Below are positions 10,241 to 21,906 of a stretch of DNA of 64,000 nucleotides, one piece after another; position 1 is the first letter of the stretch, and every line of letters begins with the position of its first letter. This DNA is from Zingiber officinale (lineage: Eukaryota; Streptophyta; Magnoliopsida; Zingiberales; Zingiberaceae). The position numbers were made by a program, and so were the translations under genes. The notes below the pieces were generated by a model. It ran no database searches. It saw nothing but the letters and a program-made list of their open reading frames with translations, and had not been told where the DNA came from. The stretch lies in assembly GCF_018446385.1 (NCBI RefSeq), contig NC_055992.1, positions 98,598,947 through 98,662,946 on the forward strand. Reading direction: 5' to 3'.

Positions 10241-12300
10241 AATTAAAAACAAACTGATAAATAATTGAAATTCAAATTAATTTCAAAATTACTTCAAAAC
10301 TTAATTTTAAAATTCATTTAAAAGTCCTTTAAAAATTATTTTGAAAATCATTTTAAAATTCCTTTAAAAGTCCTTTAAAAATTATTTTGAAAATCATTTA
10401 AAAAATTCCATTAAAAATCTTTTCAAAATTATTTAAAAATCTTTTAAAATTTAATTTAAAAATTACTTGAAAAATCTTTTTAAATCATTTAAAAATCTTT
10501 TAAAACCGAATTTTAAAAATCCTTTAAAAATTATTTTAAAAAAACTCTTTTAAAAATCATTTTGAAAAATATTTTGAAAATTCATTTCAAAAATATTTTG
10601 AAAATGCATTTCAAAATCATTAAATTTTTTTAAATCATTTCAAAATATTATTCAATTAATTTCATAATGTTATTCAATTAATTTAAAAGGGTTTAAAAAT
10701 CTTTAATTCTCAAATCATATTATAAAATTATGATTGCAAATGTTAACTCCATCTCACGTTCACTCATATGCTAAACATACTTGTTTATCTAAATGAGTGA
10801 GATGGAAAGATAGGAAAATTATTTTTTAACCTCTCATGCTTGGACTCCTGAACTCAAAGAATTTATTAAGGCATTTATTAAGGGGAAGTGATTTTAAATT
10901 GGTTTTAAAATTAGTTTTTCGTTAAAATAAAATTTTAACTTGACCTCAAAATTAAAAACTAATTTTTACTTATCTTCAAAAATTAAGGTTATTCTTAACT
11001 TAACTTTAAAATTGAAATTATTTATGACATGGCTTTTAAATTATAACTCTTCTAGAATGTTTTCAAAGCTAAGCATTTATATAAAACCTCTTTAAGCTAA
11101 GTACTTTATCAAGTCTTCTTTAACTAAGCTTAGTTAGACTATACTCTAAACTTAGCTATTTGGAAAGAAGTTTTCTCAAGGCAATCATTTTTAAGCTGAA
11201 TATATAGCTAAGTATTTTCAAATTTAGCTAAGTATTTTTTAAAGTTAAAAAAAAAATATTAGCTAAGTGTCTCTCAAAGCAATTGTTTTCACATGCTAAG
11301 TTTTGCTGAAAATGCTAAGTATTTTCCAAATCATTCTCAAAATTTCATCAAAACAATTATCTTCATAAGTCTTTTTAAAACTAAGTCTTTTTTTTTAAGG
11401 TTAAATACTTAACAAAACTATTATCTTCATAAGTTTAGTTAAGTCTTTGATAAAAGTATTTTTCTTAGCTAAACTGAATCTTGATCAAATTTTTTTTTTT
11501 GCTAAACTCCCTCTTTAAAAACTTAAAAACTAAAAATTAAAGTGTTGTGATATCACAAACATTTGCTTAGTTACTTGTTAAAGACAAAAATAACCTTATC
11601 TTAGCTAAAAGTATCTCTCAAACTAAAGGAAATGGAAATAATAAGTTCAAGCATCCTTGTACTTAAGGGATCTGATACCTGATCAAAACAAATCTTAACT
11701 CATGCTTGGACCTTAGGGCTCTGATACCTTACTAAAACAAAATGGCAAACTATTAAACATTAAGGTTATCGCTTCTCCTTTTTGCCTTAAGTATTCTTGA
11801 AATTCATTTCAAAAACAAGCCTTAAACAACTTTTCAAAAACTTCTCCAAATTTAAAACTTTCAAGTGTCCTCTATTTTGAAAAAATTTTTTGGAATTTTG
11901 TTAGAAAATTATTTAAGCTAAAATTTTTTCGAAAATTCGTTAAGTTAAAAAAAATTTCGTAAGTTAGAAAATTCTTTAAAGTTTGAAAAATTTTGTTAAG
12001 CTACAATTAACTTCTTTAAGTTGAAAATTTTCCTTGGAAATTTTCTTTAAAAAAAAAACCTGAATATTTTTCCGGAAAATTTCTGAAGTTGAAAATTGTG
12101 TTTTGAAAATTTTTCTGTGAAAATTTTTGGAAACTCCTCAAAATACACTAAGTTAAAAAGAGCTCCTTTTTGCTATATCTCTTTAAGCAAAATCAATTCT
12201 AAGGTGTTGCCTTTCACTTGCTCCTTGCCTAAGTTAAAATGTTTTCTGCTAAATTCTGTCTTGAAAAGTTAAGTTTTTCAAAACTATCTCATTTTTGATA
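10241..12300 (+). other. AT-rich non-coding interior of element A
   Basis: It consists of runs of AAAATCATTTTAAAA-like words (10260-10700) followed by loosely repeated AGCTAAGTATTTT words (11040-11500). I checked for copia pol motifs (protease DSG, integrase HHCC, RT YVDD, RNase H) in all frames by eye and found none. Confidence 0.75.
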
Positions 12301-12306
12301 TATGCC

Positions 12307-12531
12307 AAAGGGGGAGAGTAGAGAAATTCAAAGAAAATATTTTAAAGGGAGCTTGTATTAAGGGGGAGCTATGGCTATTAGTAAAAAATTCAAAGAGAAT
12401 AACTTATATTAAGGGGGAGCTATGTTTATGCTTATCTTGCTATCACGCTTATCTTGTTTCTTGTGCTTATACATAACTGCATATTTTCTACTTAACATTG
12501 AATTTCGGTTGCCATTATCAAAAAGGGGGAG
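12307..12531 (+). promoter_or_regulatory. repeated polypurine tracts of element A
   Basis: AAGGGGGAG occurs four times (about 12308-12316, 12360-12368, 12411-12419 and 12523-12531). The last abuts the 3' LTR and is the functional polypurine tract. Multiple upstream copies of the tract are a hallmark of the Sirevirus lineage. Confidence 0.85.
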
Positions 12532-12533
12532 AT

Positions 12534-13710
12534 TGCTGGTGCGGAAAGCATCCGACGATCGAACCTTAGTTTTGATAATGGCAAAGGATTCAAAGTTAAG
12601 TTAGTGTATGATCTAACATGTTTGAATGAGTGTTTCAGGAAAGTCCTAGCTGCAGTTAGGCAGGTGAAAAACCCTAAGGGGTGGTAACCTTATGTCCTAA
12701 GGGGCAGTAACCCTAGGTAGAGGAAACCCCTAAGGGGTGATAACCTTAGGTCCTAGGGGGCGGTAACCCTAGGTGGAGGAAAACCCTAAGGGGCGGTAAC
12801 CTTAGGTCCTAGGGGCGGTAACCCTAGGTGGAGAAAAACCCTAGGGGGCGGTAACCCTAGGTCCTAGGGGGTAACCCTAGGCAAAAAGTCCAGTCGGTCT
12901 GGAGGACCGGACTGGCATCATGTAAATCTCCTGAGTGGAGTAGGTGAGGACGCGTTCCCCGTAGAGGGAACAGTAGGCGTCGGGTCGACCTAGGGTTTCC
13001 GGTTGGAAATCCGAAGTCAGACTCGGACAGTCCGAAGACTGTCAGCTCTTTTTCACTTATGAATTATCAGATTCTAACATTGTCTTGCAGGGTATGCAAT
13101 TGCTCGGACTAACCTTGTTTTGCAGGAGAAGCGGCTTCTGGAAAAAGGAGGTCCGACCGCCCGGGATGGATCCGGGCGCCCGGAACAGGTCCGGGCGCCC
13201 GGGACCAATTTTTATCCCCTGCGCGACTTCGCGACGTGGAGCAACCTGGTTGGCTGGCCATGTCACACTCCAGGCGCCCGGAAAGGTCCCAGGCGCCCGG
13301 AACCTCATATAAAAGGAGGGTTGAGGTGCAGCTTTAAAAACAACAAATTCTAAGCTTTCTTCTGTGAAGTGCTGCCAACGAGACGACCTTGAAGTGCTAC
13401 TACTTGACATCGACGACCCGAAGCTCAGACTCTTCGATCTTTTGTTGTCGGTATCAGTTTACTTATTGCATTAATTGTAATTCAAATTGTAATCTTTTCG
13501 ATATTATAGTTATTGCCCACCGGAAGCGATCAAGGATCGCGGGCCTTCGAGTAGGAGTCGTCACAGGCTCCGAACGAAGTAAATCCTTCGTGTCCACTTT
13601 ATTTACTTTCCGCTGCGTTATTTCTGAACAAGCTTTTACGATTTAGAAAAATGAAATAGCCACGAGCGCTATTCCCCCCCCCCCCCCCCTCTAGCGCTTT
13701 CGATCCATCA
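12534..13710 (+). repeat. 3' LTR of element A (1177 bp)
   Basis: Nearly identical to the 5' LTR. It differs in its second position (TGCTGG instead of TGTTGG), in small changes in the minisatellite, and in one additional GC-rich box (about 13150-13200). It ends CA before the target copy GGTTG at 13711-13715. Confidence 0.92.
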
Positions 13711-14501
13711 GGTTGTTTGGTAGAGAAGAAAAAGGAGGAGGCCTCCTCACCTTGTTTTCTTCCTTAGGGACCGGTGGCACATCAATTGGTCGGTTGCTTG
13801 GAGAGGAAGAAGAAGAGAAGGAAGTTTCCTATTTTTGTTTCCCTTGGTGGCCGAATTTCTTGGAGGAGAAGAAGTTGTTTGGATGGATTTCATCTTGGTA
13901 GATCGTCACTCACACGACGTCCAAGAGGAGGAGAGGAATACAACAGAAGATCAAGAGGTCTTTGTTTACAAAGAAAGGTATAACTAGTTCTTAATTCCAC
14001 AGCGAAACTAGTTTTTCTTTGTATGGATCCTAAAATACCAACACAAGAGGCTAGCGATTCCATGTTTCATTTTTTGTGTTTTGATTTAGTGTTTAGATCT
14101 TGTGCTTCTATTGAGATCTTTGTAGTTAAACCTAGGGTTACTGTAAGAAGTTTAAATATCCAATTTCTTTGAAAGGCTTTGTCTAGGAAGTGGTGGATGA
14201 TCTCATACCCAAGAAGGCCAAGTGTCTCACCATGTTTAACCTGGAAGTCAATCCTTGAAATATATATTTAATCAACTTTTGTAACATGGGATGAACTTGG
14301 ATTAATAATGTTAAGTATCGTTTGCAATCCAAGTTTTAACTACTGAAGAACACATAAGTTGAACTTGAAGTAAAAAATGTTAAGTTCAGTTTCCAATTCA
14401 AGTTTAACTCATGAGGAACACATAGGTTGTTAGGAGAGGTCTGTGCTTGTACAAATTTTTGTACAGGGGAAGCAGAACGAAATTCTGAGTAGCATCCAAC
14501 A
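13711..14501 (+). repeat. outer copia LTR, second piece (3' end)
   Basis: Resumes the LTR interrupted at 6531. Aligned with the copia 1 LTR it shows the same landmarks: a GGTATAACTAG stretch (13977), a CACAAGAGGCTA segment (14042), an AAGAAGGCCAAGTG module (14211) and a TTTTTGTACAG run (14455). It ends CCAACA at 14501. The flanking sequence then becomes the MULE/Ulp1 DNA. It is either a solo LTR or the 3' LTR of an element whose left part is outside the window. Confidence 0.75.
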
Positions 14502-16290
14502 TGACCTAATCCTTACCCAATATGAAAAATCATTGGTTGAGAATCTTGATTTCGTTGATGCCATTCCATGTCCAAAGGAGACATTACAATTTGAAGACAA
14601 CGAAGAAGGAAGTGAAAATAATAACGGATGTTGTAATTGTATTAGTCAAGCAAACCGAATTAAGGAACTAACAATAGAGAACATGCATTTGAATGAAAGG
14701 GTGAAAGAATTACTGGAAATAATAGAAAATAAAGGTATGCAACCTCAATCAAACGATCCTGCAGTCGATCCTCAATGTGAACTAGTAGCTTTTGGAACAA
14801 GAAGTAGGAGAGGACGTGACAGAAGTCGCTATGATTATAGGGATACTCTAATTGATAGTCCATTGTGACTCCATATTTTACCTAAGAGGAAGCAGAGAAA
14901 TATACAAATATACGAGCCTATGGAGAACGTTTTACCAGAAGTAGAGGGTAAAAAATTTGTCAAAGAACCTGATGTTGTGGACAAGGCGAAACAAAAAATT
15001 GATTTCGATGATATGGAAAAAGAAAGAGACATCATCACATTAATGGAAGGCAATTCTGAAGAAGAGGTAGAGAAAGATGTAGCTAGGATTACCCAACTTA
15101 ACAAAATGAGGAAATAAGTCATTGCTGTAAGTCTATATTTGCATATAAAATAATATTTTTTTTATTTAATTCATTAATTAAATGTATTTTATGTTTGTGG
15201 GCATAGTTTGTGAAAAAACAATTTAAGACTTTGAAGAAGAAAAAACAAGACGAAAATGTAGCCTACTTGTTAACACAATTAGAGAACATAAAGTATGTTA
15301 AATACATAGTTGATTTAATTAAGTAATAAGTCAAGATAATTAAATGGTTCTCTAACATAGATAATTATATAATTTCCAAAATTTTATTATGTGATTTATA
15401 GTCATTGATTTACTTTGCAGGTTTACAAGTGAATTAGTTTGGGAGGATCCACCCTTTGGTTTAAATGTACATTCCTTCTTATCTGGTGTGAATGGAGAGA
15501 TTTTGACAAAAGGAAAGGTAATTGACACGTATTGTAAAATACTATTTAGGGGAGGCATCCTCGTCTGGTAGGCCATACAACAAGTCTATATATTGTTCAA
15601 CCATTTTCACAGTAAGGAATCTAAATGATTTGAGAATATATAATATTTGAATATATTTTATTATTTGTTTAAGTATGTATGACTTTGTATATTTGTAGTC
15701 ATCAATAAAATCCTCAAGCAAGTTTGGCTTGCAACAAGTGATAAAGACAGATAAAGAAGATGAAGAATTTAGGTATATTTTTATACCTTTGTGCAATGAT
15801 AATGTACACTTTCACTTATTAATGGCTGACACTAAATCAATGACATTCAATCATTACAATTTTCTAGCAAGTAGAAGTAAATCCATGATTTTGAAGCAGC
15901 GATAAGCATTCAATATTCATGTGTATGTTAGAAATGTAGTATAATTGCTAGTTGATGTAAAATTTTTATTTCTTATTCAATCTTACAGGTATCAGATTTA
16001 AAACAATATAATCGTGAGCATCTTGTTGTTATTGATCCAAAGTTTGAAAGGCAGCATCCCTTTGACCAATGGGTGTCTCTCACAATAGAATGTCCACAAC
16101 AAGAAGTCAGATAAGTCGAGATCAAACAGTGTGAATATAAAATATTGATATAAAATATCGAATATTAAATTTCTGATGTTATTTATAGCGTTGATTGTGG
16201 CTTCTTTGTGATGCAATACATTCGATGTTTTCTATATAATCTGAAGATAGACTTCAGACAAAGAGACATGAAAAAATTAGAATTTATGTA
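14502..16290 (+). pseudogene. Ulp1-like C48 cysteine protease carried by the MULE
   Basis: Exon-like blocks resemble plant ULP1 proteins. The N-terminal part (14502-15116) is acidic and contains a basic RSRRGRDRSRYDY segment before one in-frame stop at 14866. At 15410-15545 there is the segment ending VIDTYCKIL, typical of the start of the protease domain. At 15765-15835 the catalytic His/Asp stretch reads IFIPLCNDNVHFHLLMAD. At 16188-16230 the nucleophile motif reads DCGFFVMQY. AT-rich introns separate these blocks. SUMO-type deconjugation would be the family activity. The stop, the missing 5' end (removed by the copia LTR) and doubtful splice sites make it a probable pseudogene. Confidence 0.75.
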
Positions 16291-16475
16291 ATTGTATCAA
16301 TTTCGAGGGGCAAGTTCTATAAAACATCAGATTAATTATCCATAGTGTTGTAAGGAAAAAAGTTGGGTAAGGAATGTAAAGGTACAATTATGTAATATTG
16401 TTAATTTTATATCTATGTATGTAGTATTTGTTGTTGAATACAATGGTATGTATGATATAAGATGTTTAAACTAAA
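16291..16475. other. spacer after Ulp1 remnant
   Basis: AT-rich sequence with no coding signal. It probably contains the old 3' untranslated region of the Ulp1 gene. Confidence 0.4.
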
Positions 16476-18300
16476 TCTTTAAATTAGTAATGGATATCAC
16501 TTTTGGAGTTCTTAGAATACTAGAAACTCATAAGACTTGAAATGGGCACGATGTGTATGTCCATCAGTGTATTTTGGTCAAAATCCACTGATAGTCCTAC
16601 GATACTTGGATTTCTCTAAAATCACCTTCCCTATCAATGTTTGAGTTTGTAGAATCTATATATGGTGTCAAAACTTAGTTTTAACCAATAAAAATGAAGC
16701 TCTTGCTTCGTACCAGTTGGCACGAAACATGTCCACCTATTGGATTTCTTTAAATGAACATCATTAAATTTACAACAACATCAAGCACTACCATTTTATT
16801 TTTTAGTGACAACTTAGTTAGAGGTTAAAGCGATATTGCACTACTATTGGCAATTTCCAATCACACGTCGTAGCTTTAAAACCCACTGTTGGACCTGACC
16901 TACTAGAATTTCTATATTTTTTCGCAATCCATAGTGAGTTTATAGTTTATAAAAGGGAGAGATGGTGTCATGTTTTAATTTATATTTGTGGAGCAAGAAT
17001 TTGGAAGTGATTAGCTAAACAAAGTGGCTAAGGTCCCAACCTATCAGGCCTAACACCGGGCCTAATATGTTAGCATATCAGGCCCAACGTGGGCCTGATA
17101 TGTTAGCATATTAGGCCCATGATAAGGCTGAGATATTTTGTAATGTTCGATCACCTCTAGGGATCTTTAAATTAGTAATGGATAGCACCGTTGGAGTCCT
17201 TAGAATACTAGAAACTCACAAGACTTGAAATGGGTGCAATCAGAGATGTGTAGGTTCATCAGTGGATTTTGATTAAAATCCACTAACGACCCTACGGTAC
17301 TTGGATTTCTCTAAAATCACCTTCCCTATCAAGATTTGAGTTTGTAGAATCTATATATAGTGTCAAAACTTAGTTTTAGCCAATAAAAATGAAGCTCTTG
17401 CTTCGTGCCAATTGGCATGGAACATGTGCACCTATTAGATTTCTTTAAATAAACATCATTAAATTTACAACAACACCAAGTACTGCTATTTTATTTTTTA
17501 GTGACAACTTAGTTAGAGGTTAAAGCGATATTGCACTACTATTAGCAATTTTCAATCACACATCATAGCCTTAAAACCCACTGTTGGACCTAGCATACTG
17601 GAATTTCTATACTTTTTTCGTAATCCGTAGTGAGTTTATAGTTTATAGAAGGGAGAGATAGTGTCAAGTTTTAGATTTGTGGAGCAAGAATTTAGAAGTG
17701 ATCGGCTGAACAAAACGGTCAAGGCATATCATGCCCAACGTGGGCCTGATACTCTAGCATATTAGGCCCAACGTAGGCCTGATATGTTAGCTTATCAGAC
17801 CCATAATATGACTGAGATGTTTCGTAATGTTTGATCACCTCTAAGGATCTTTAAATTAGTAATGGATAACACCATTGGAGTCTTTGGAATACTATAAACT
17901 CATAAGACTTGAAATGGCCTCGATTAGAGATGTGTAGGTCCATTAGTGGATTTTAGTCAAAATCCACTTATGGCCCTACAAAACTTGAATTTTTCTAAAA
18001 TCACTTACCCTATCAAGGTTTGAGTTTGCAGAATCTATATATGGTGTCGAAACTTAGTTTTAACCTTTACAAATGAAGCTCGTGTTATGTGTCAGTTGGC
18101 ATAAAACATGTGCACCTAAATTGTATTCTATTAGCAACAACCACTGTCCTATTATATTTTTCAAGCACAATAACACTTATTTTATTTAGGTCATAACTTG
18201 GTTAGAGTTGAAAACAAATTTTTAAGACTTTAAAATTTCCAACCTTAACCTATTGATTTTAAATGCACAGTTGGCCTGAGCCTATTATATTTCTAAATAT
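16476..18300. repeat. triplicated unit of about 685 bp inside the MULE
   Basis: Three tandem, diverged copies begin with TCTTTAAATTAGTAATGGAT at 16476, 17164 and 17848, giving periods of 688 and 684 bp. The third copy decays after about 18120. Each contains the same landmarks, such as GAATCTATATATGGTGTC and AATGAAGCTC. The first two copies end with strings of TATCAGGCCCA/TGGGCCTGATA dyads. Related sequence lies at 34370-34830 on the other side of the transposase. No open frame is present. Confidence 0.85.
17074..17102. repeat. 29-bp palindrome with 13-bp arms
   Basis: The arms CATATCAGGCCCA and TGGGCCTGATATG flank the 3-bp centre ACG. Variants recur at about 17724-17790 and 34380-34465. Confidence 0.85.
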
Positions 18301-18589
18301 TCACAATTGTTAGCGAATTTTTATTTTACAAAATTGACATATGGTGTGAAGTATTACTTATGCCTTCCTGATATTGGTTTGCACTTCTCATATCATAGAT
18401 ATCACTGTATTAAAAAATGAATACTTCAAACAATGATATAGCAGTAACTTTTTTTGCGCAACTGTTTTATTTACAACACTATAGATGCACTGCATACAAA
18501 ATATAAGGATCCACTCCTCCTGCTTACAAAATATTTAAATCAAGCATAATATTCATGTATACATATACAGGTAAGTCAAGAACCAGGGG

Positions 18590-19913
18590 TTGACAGCATT
18601 CTATAAGTCCTTCGATTATGGCCCAGTTGTTTGCACTGGTTGCATTTGATTTTTACATTTTAATTATGTTTTGACTCGATCCTTGCTTCTTTCGCCTACC
18701 TAGCTACACAAGGCTACGGGGACATAAAACTATAATGTTGTTTACGCCCCCTAGGCCAAAATTCCTTACTTCAACATAGGTAAATATGATTCATGCATGT
18801 TGCATTTCCAATTCTGTGAATGAAAAAATGCTAACAATATGGGAGTGTATCTATGTTCCGGTGAATGATGACAACAATAGCATGTGAGCAAGGTAACCCT
18901 GAAATTTGAAACACCTCGCAGTTACAATAATTTCTTTCCAAATCAACAATGAATGAAACACCCATGTCTCTACTTCCATTTCAGATTGAGAGTAGGGTTG
19001 GACTTTATATCATCTACCTTTCTCTCTCCTTGAATCCATTTCTTTGGTAGCATGAGATGTCAAAGCAACATACTATTTAGAGGCTTCCTCCCTACGGTTA
19101 AAAAACTATTGAGCTACCTTTCTTCTGGTATTATCAATTAACCTGCTTATGAGAAGTTCACGTGTATGCTTGAACAAAGCATTTAAACTCTCTACACAAT
19201 TGGTGGTTAGCATTGTGTATCTTCTCCCACTAAAGTGTACATTAGCCCATCTTTTAGGGTCAATGTTTTGAAGCCACTTATGAGTATCTGGATGTTTTAC
19301 AAGTATGAATTACATTATGAGATCATATTAGAGTGTTGGGTTTGCACATGTTGCTGCCCAAAACAAGCCTAAAGTTGATCTGCTGCCAGTATTTGTTACC
19401 ATATTACAAGACATATGGTGGTAACAGAAAGCATGATGGGTGGTTGGGTAGACTTTTCTATCTGCTGATATAATGTCGCGATATCTATCTAATACTATGC
19501 TCATTAACTGTCCATCAACAGCAAAGAATTTCTTTGTATAATCCAAAAACCACTCCCAAGCAGACCTACATTCAATTTTAGCGATTCCAAAGGCTACTGG
19601 GAGGACATTGTCATTAGCATCAATTATTGTAGTCAACAACAACACACCCGAATACTTCCCTCTTAGATATGTGGTATCAATTTTGATTGTTTTGTGAAGA
19701 TAAGACCTGAATACTCTCCGGCAAGCTCCAAAACCTCAAAAATAGCGTTGGAATTAATTATCCCCATTCTTGTGTAGTGCCACATAGGTTTTAGGATCCC
19801 TAACTCTTAACTCACGTAGATATAGTGGAATATCTTTATATGCTTGGTCATAATCTCCAATGACTTTCTTCATCGCTTTCTCTCGAGCTATGTATGCTTT
19901 TCTGTATGATATG
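18590..19913 (-). pseudogene. MULE transposase, C-terminal part
   Basis: Reading on the minus strand from 19908, the frame gives a KAYIARERAMKK segment, then (19645-19328) the MULE catalytic domain with DANDNVLPVAFGIAK, EWFL and an HHAFCYHHM motif. Further down come RRYTMLTTNCVESLN (about 19215), a degenerate SWIM zinc finger (about 18830-18930) and a zinc knuckle reading CNQCKQLGHNRRTY (about 18610-18650), whose last Cys is Tyr. Several stops and frameshifts interrupt the reading. The N-terminal part continues at 33269, on the far side of element B. The family cuts and pastes MULE ends with 9-bp target duplications. Confidence 0.85.
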
Positions 19914-20022
19914 TGTTGGTGCGATTAGCACTAACGATTTAACCCAGGTTTTAATGAATGAAAAATCAGGTTAAGTTAGTCTGTTGTTGTCTAACACTCT
20001 GATCGAGTGTGCAGGAGAAGTA

Positions 20023-20192
20023 CAGACAGGTCGACAGGCTGACCGGATGTCTGGAACGAAGCCCAGCTAGGTCGACGGGCTGACCAGATAGCTGGCGAGA
20101 AGTCCAAGCGGGTCGACGGGCTGACTGGACGCTTGGCGAGAAGTCCAACTAGGTTGACGGGCTAACCGGATAGTTGGCGAGAAGTCCAGACG
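20023..20192 (+). repeat. covarying hairpin minisatellite in U3 of element B
   Basis: Five units of about 41 bp share a constant core GGTCGACGGGCTGACCGG, while their ends differ but stay complementary. The pairs are CAGACA/TGTCTG (20023-20028, 20048-20053), CCAGCTA/TAGCTGG (20063-20069, 20089-20095), CCAAGCG/CGCTTGG (20104-20110, 20130-20136) and CCAACTA/TAGTTGG (20145-20151, 20171-20177). The fifth left arm CCAGACG (20186-20192) lost its partner here but has it in the 3' LTR (32463-32469 with 32489-32495). Confidence 0.9.
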
Positions 20193-20567
20193 GGTCGAAG
20201 GGCTGACCGGTAAGTCAAGGTAAGTCATCGGAGGGGAGTGACTTGGTGAGGAACATTAGGCGTCGATCCGCTTAGATCCATTTCAATATCTAAGTCGAGA
20301 TCGTGACTAGATTCCGCCCCGAAAGACTAATATAAGTCATACTGCTTTGCTAAGTCATACTTTATATCGAACTCATAAACTGCTAACACTTTATTTTGCA
20401 GGATCTATTTGTCTCGGACTAACCTTGTTTTGCAGAAAGTTGTTCGCTAGAAAGGTGGTCCGGGCGGAGGATCCGAGCGCCTCCGGGAGGCACCCGCGCC
20501 TAGAGGCAAAATTATCCCGATCGCCGCCACTTGGAGCTCGCTGGTTGGACTTGCCACGTCTCACTGT

Positions 20568-20602
20568 GGCGCCCATCCAGGCGCCCGAGCATCATATAAA
20601 AG
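20568..20602 (+). promoter_or_regulatory. element B LTR promoter
   Basis: GGCGCCC at 20568-20574 and GGCGCCCG at 20580-20587 precede TATAAAAG at 20595-20602. The 3' LTR equivalent is at 32842-32885. Confidence 0.75.
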
Positions 20603-20772
20603 AAGGGTCGGTTCAGAACAACAACGAAAAGAAAAGTCTTCCACGCGACGCTAACAAAGCTTCGACAATACGCTCCTTTCTTTTTCTTATTAAATTCTTG
20701 TCGGTATTTGTTTTAATTTTCATTAGCATTCATTGTACTGTTTTTGTAATCATTATTTCGAATTGCTAGTGC

Positions 20773-21906
20773 AGGGCCGCTCCTTGCATGAAGCGGCGGA
20801 GTCAATGGACTCAGGCCTCATATTTTTTAGGGTCCATTTTTTTTTAGACTTTATATTAATGAGAATTAATAGCTTAATAGGTTCATATTCTACAATCCAC
20901 TTAACTTATTTACCTATATGTTTTATTTTTAAAACATCGTGACTTCTCCTCTGCCGAAACGGCGAAACCCTTTAGTTCTGCAAAAAAAACTCGTAAATTC
21001 TCTCTTTGCCATTTGTACTTCCAATTTTGAGAATTTTTAACTGCTACACAACGGTGAGTGTTCCTCTATCTCTCCATGTTAATTAATGTGCAAAAAATTA
21101 TTTTGATGATTTATTTATTAGATTGTCAAGTGTATAAAATTTTTGTTTCGTGTGCCCTAGCATACTGCATACCAAAGATCTATATGGTTGAAATTTCAAC
21201 AAGATTGGTTTTTAGAACGACGCAAATATATGCTAGTTGCCTAGCTTTAAGTGATGACGATTTTCATGTTGGATTAGGTTATTAGGTACTTAGGTTACCA
21301 GGTTGGGTTTTTTTTTTAATGTAGTTTAATTTTCCTTTTAACTTGAAGGATTGATTATTGGTCTTTGAAGAAAAATAGTAAATATTTATCTATTTCTTAT
21401 TGATTTTTCATTAATTTGATGGTTGGTTTGTATGAATCCTTGTCAAGTGAAGACAATTCTTTTGCGTTCGATTTTCCGTGAATTGCTTTTTATTTAATTT
21501 TCTACTTTGGAGTGTTTAAGCTTTTCATCATAAATTCAGAATTAGTGTAGAGAACTCTATCAAAATTGTAAAACCTACTGTCTACACTCTATAGGTTAGT
21601 ATATATAATATATGAAATCTTTCTTTGTACCTCTTGCTTAAATTATGATGTTGAAATTAATTTCTAGGTTTTAGAATTGAGAAATTTTGTAGTGAATTAA
21701 TATTCTGAAATAAATTTTTAGATTTTGGAATTGGATAACCACCAACTTAGTATTGTGTAAAATATGTGAATTTTAATTTGTTGTGTTATAGGAAATTTGT
21801 GTATTTATATCAATATGAATATATATGTCTTAACTTAACTAAACTTGAGCATTTATCTCTAACTTGAAATTATATTTTCTTTGTTTGTTAAGCAAATTCA
21901 TATACC
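20773..21906 (+). other. 5' untranslated region and likely intron of the hAT
   Basis: AT-rich stretch without coding sequence between the left terminus and the transposase ATG. A splice acceptor-like T-rich tract precedes the start region near 21880-21905. Confidence 0.5.

Larger units (their letters stand above)
6532..13710 (+). mobile_element. Sirevirus-like element A, Gag-only (7179 bp)
   Basis: A complete LTR retrotransposon: 5' LTR 6532-7684, primer site 7687-7698, gag 8058-9215, a long non-coding AT-rich interior, repeated polypurine tracts and 3' LTR 12534-13710. A perfect 5-bp target duplication GGTTG flanks it (6527-6531 and 13711-13715). The two LTRs are nearly identical, so the insertion is fairly recent. 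No protease, integrase, reverse transcriptase or RNase H is recognisable in the 4.8-kb interior. It must therefore depend on enzymes from another element, like TR-GAG type non-autonomous elements. Confidence 0.9.

Noticed and set aside
16476-18300. Regular repeats suggesting a CRISPR-like array
   Set aside because: The units are 685 bp, diverged and inside a plant transposon; there are no short constant repeats with unique spacers.
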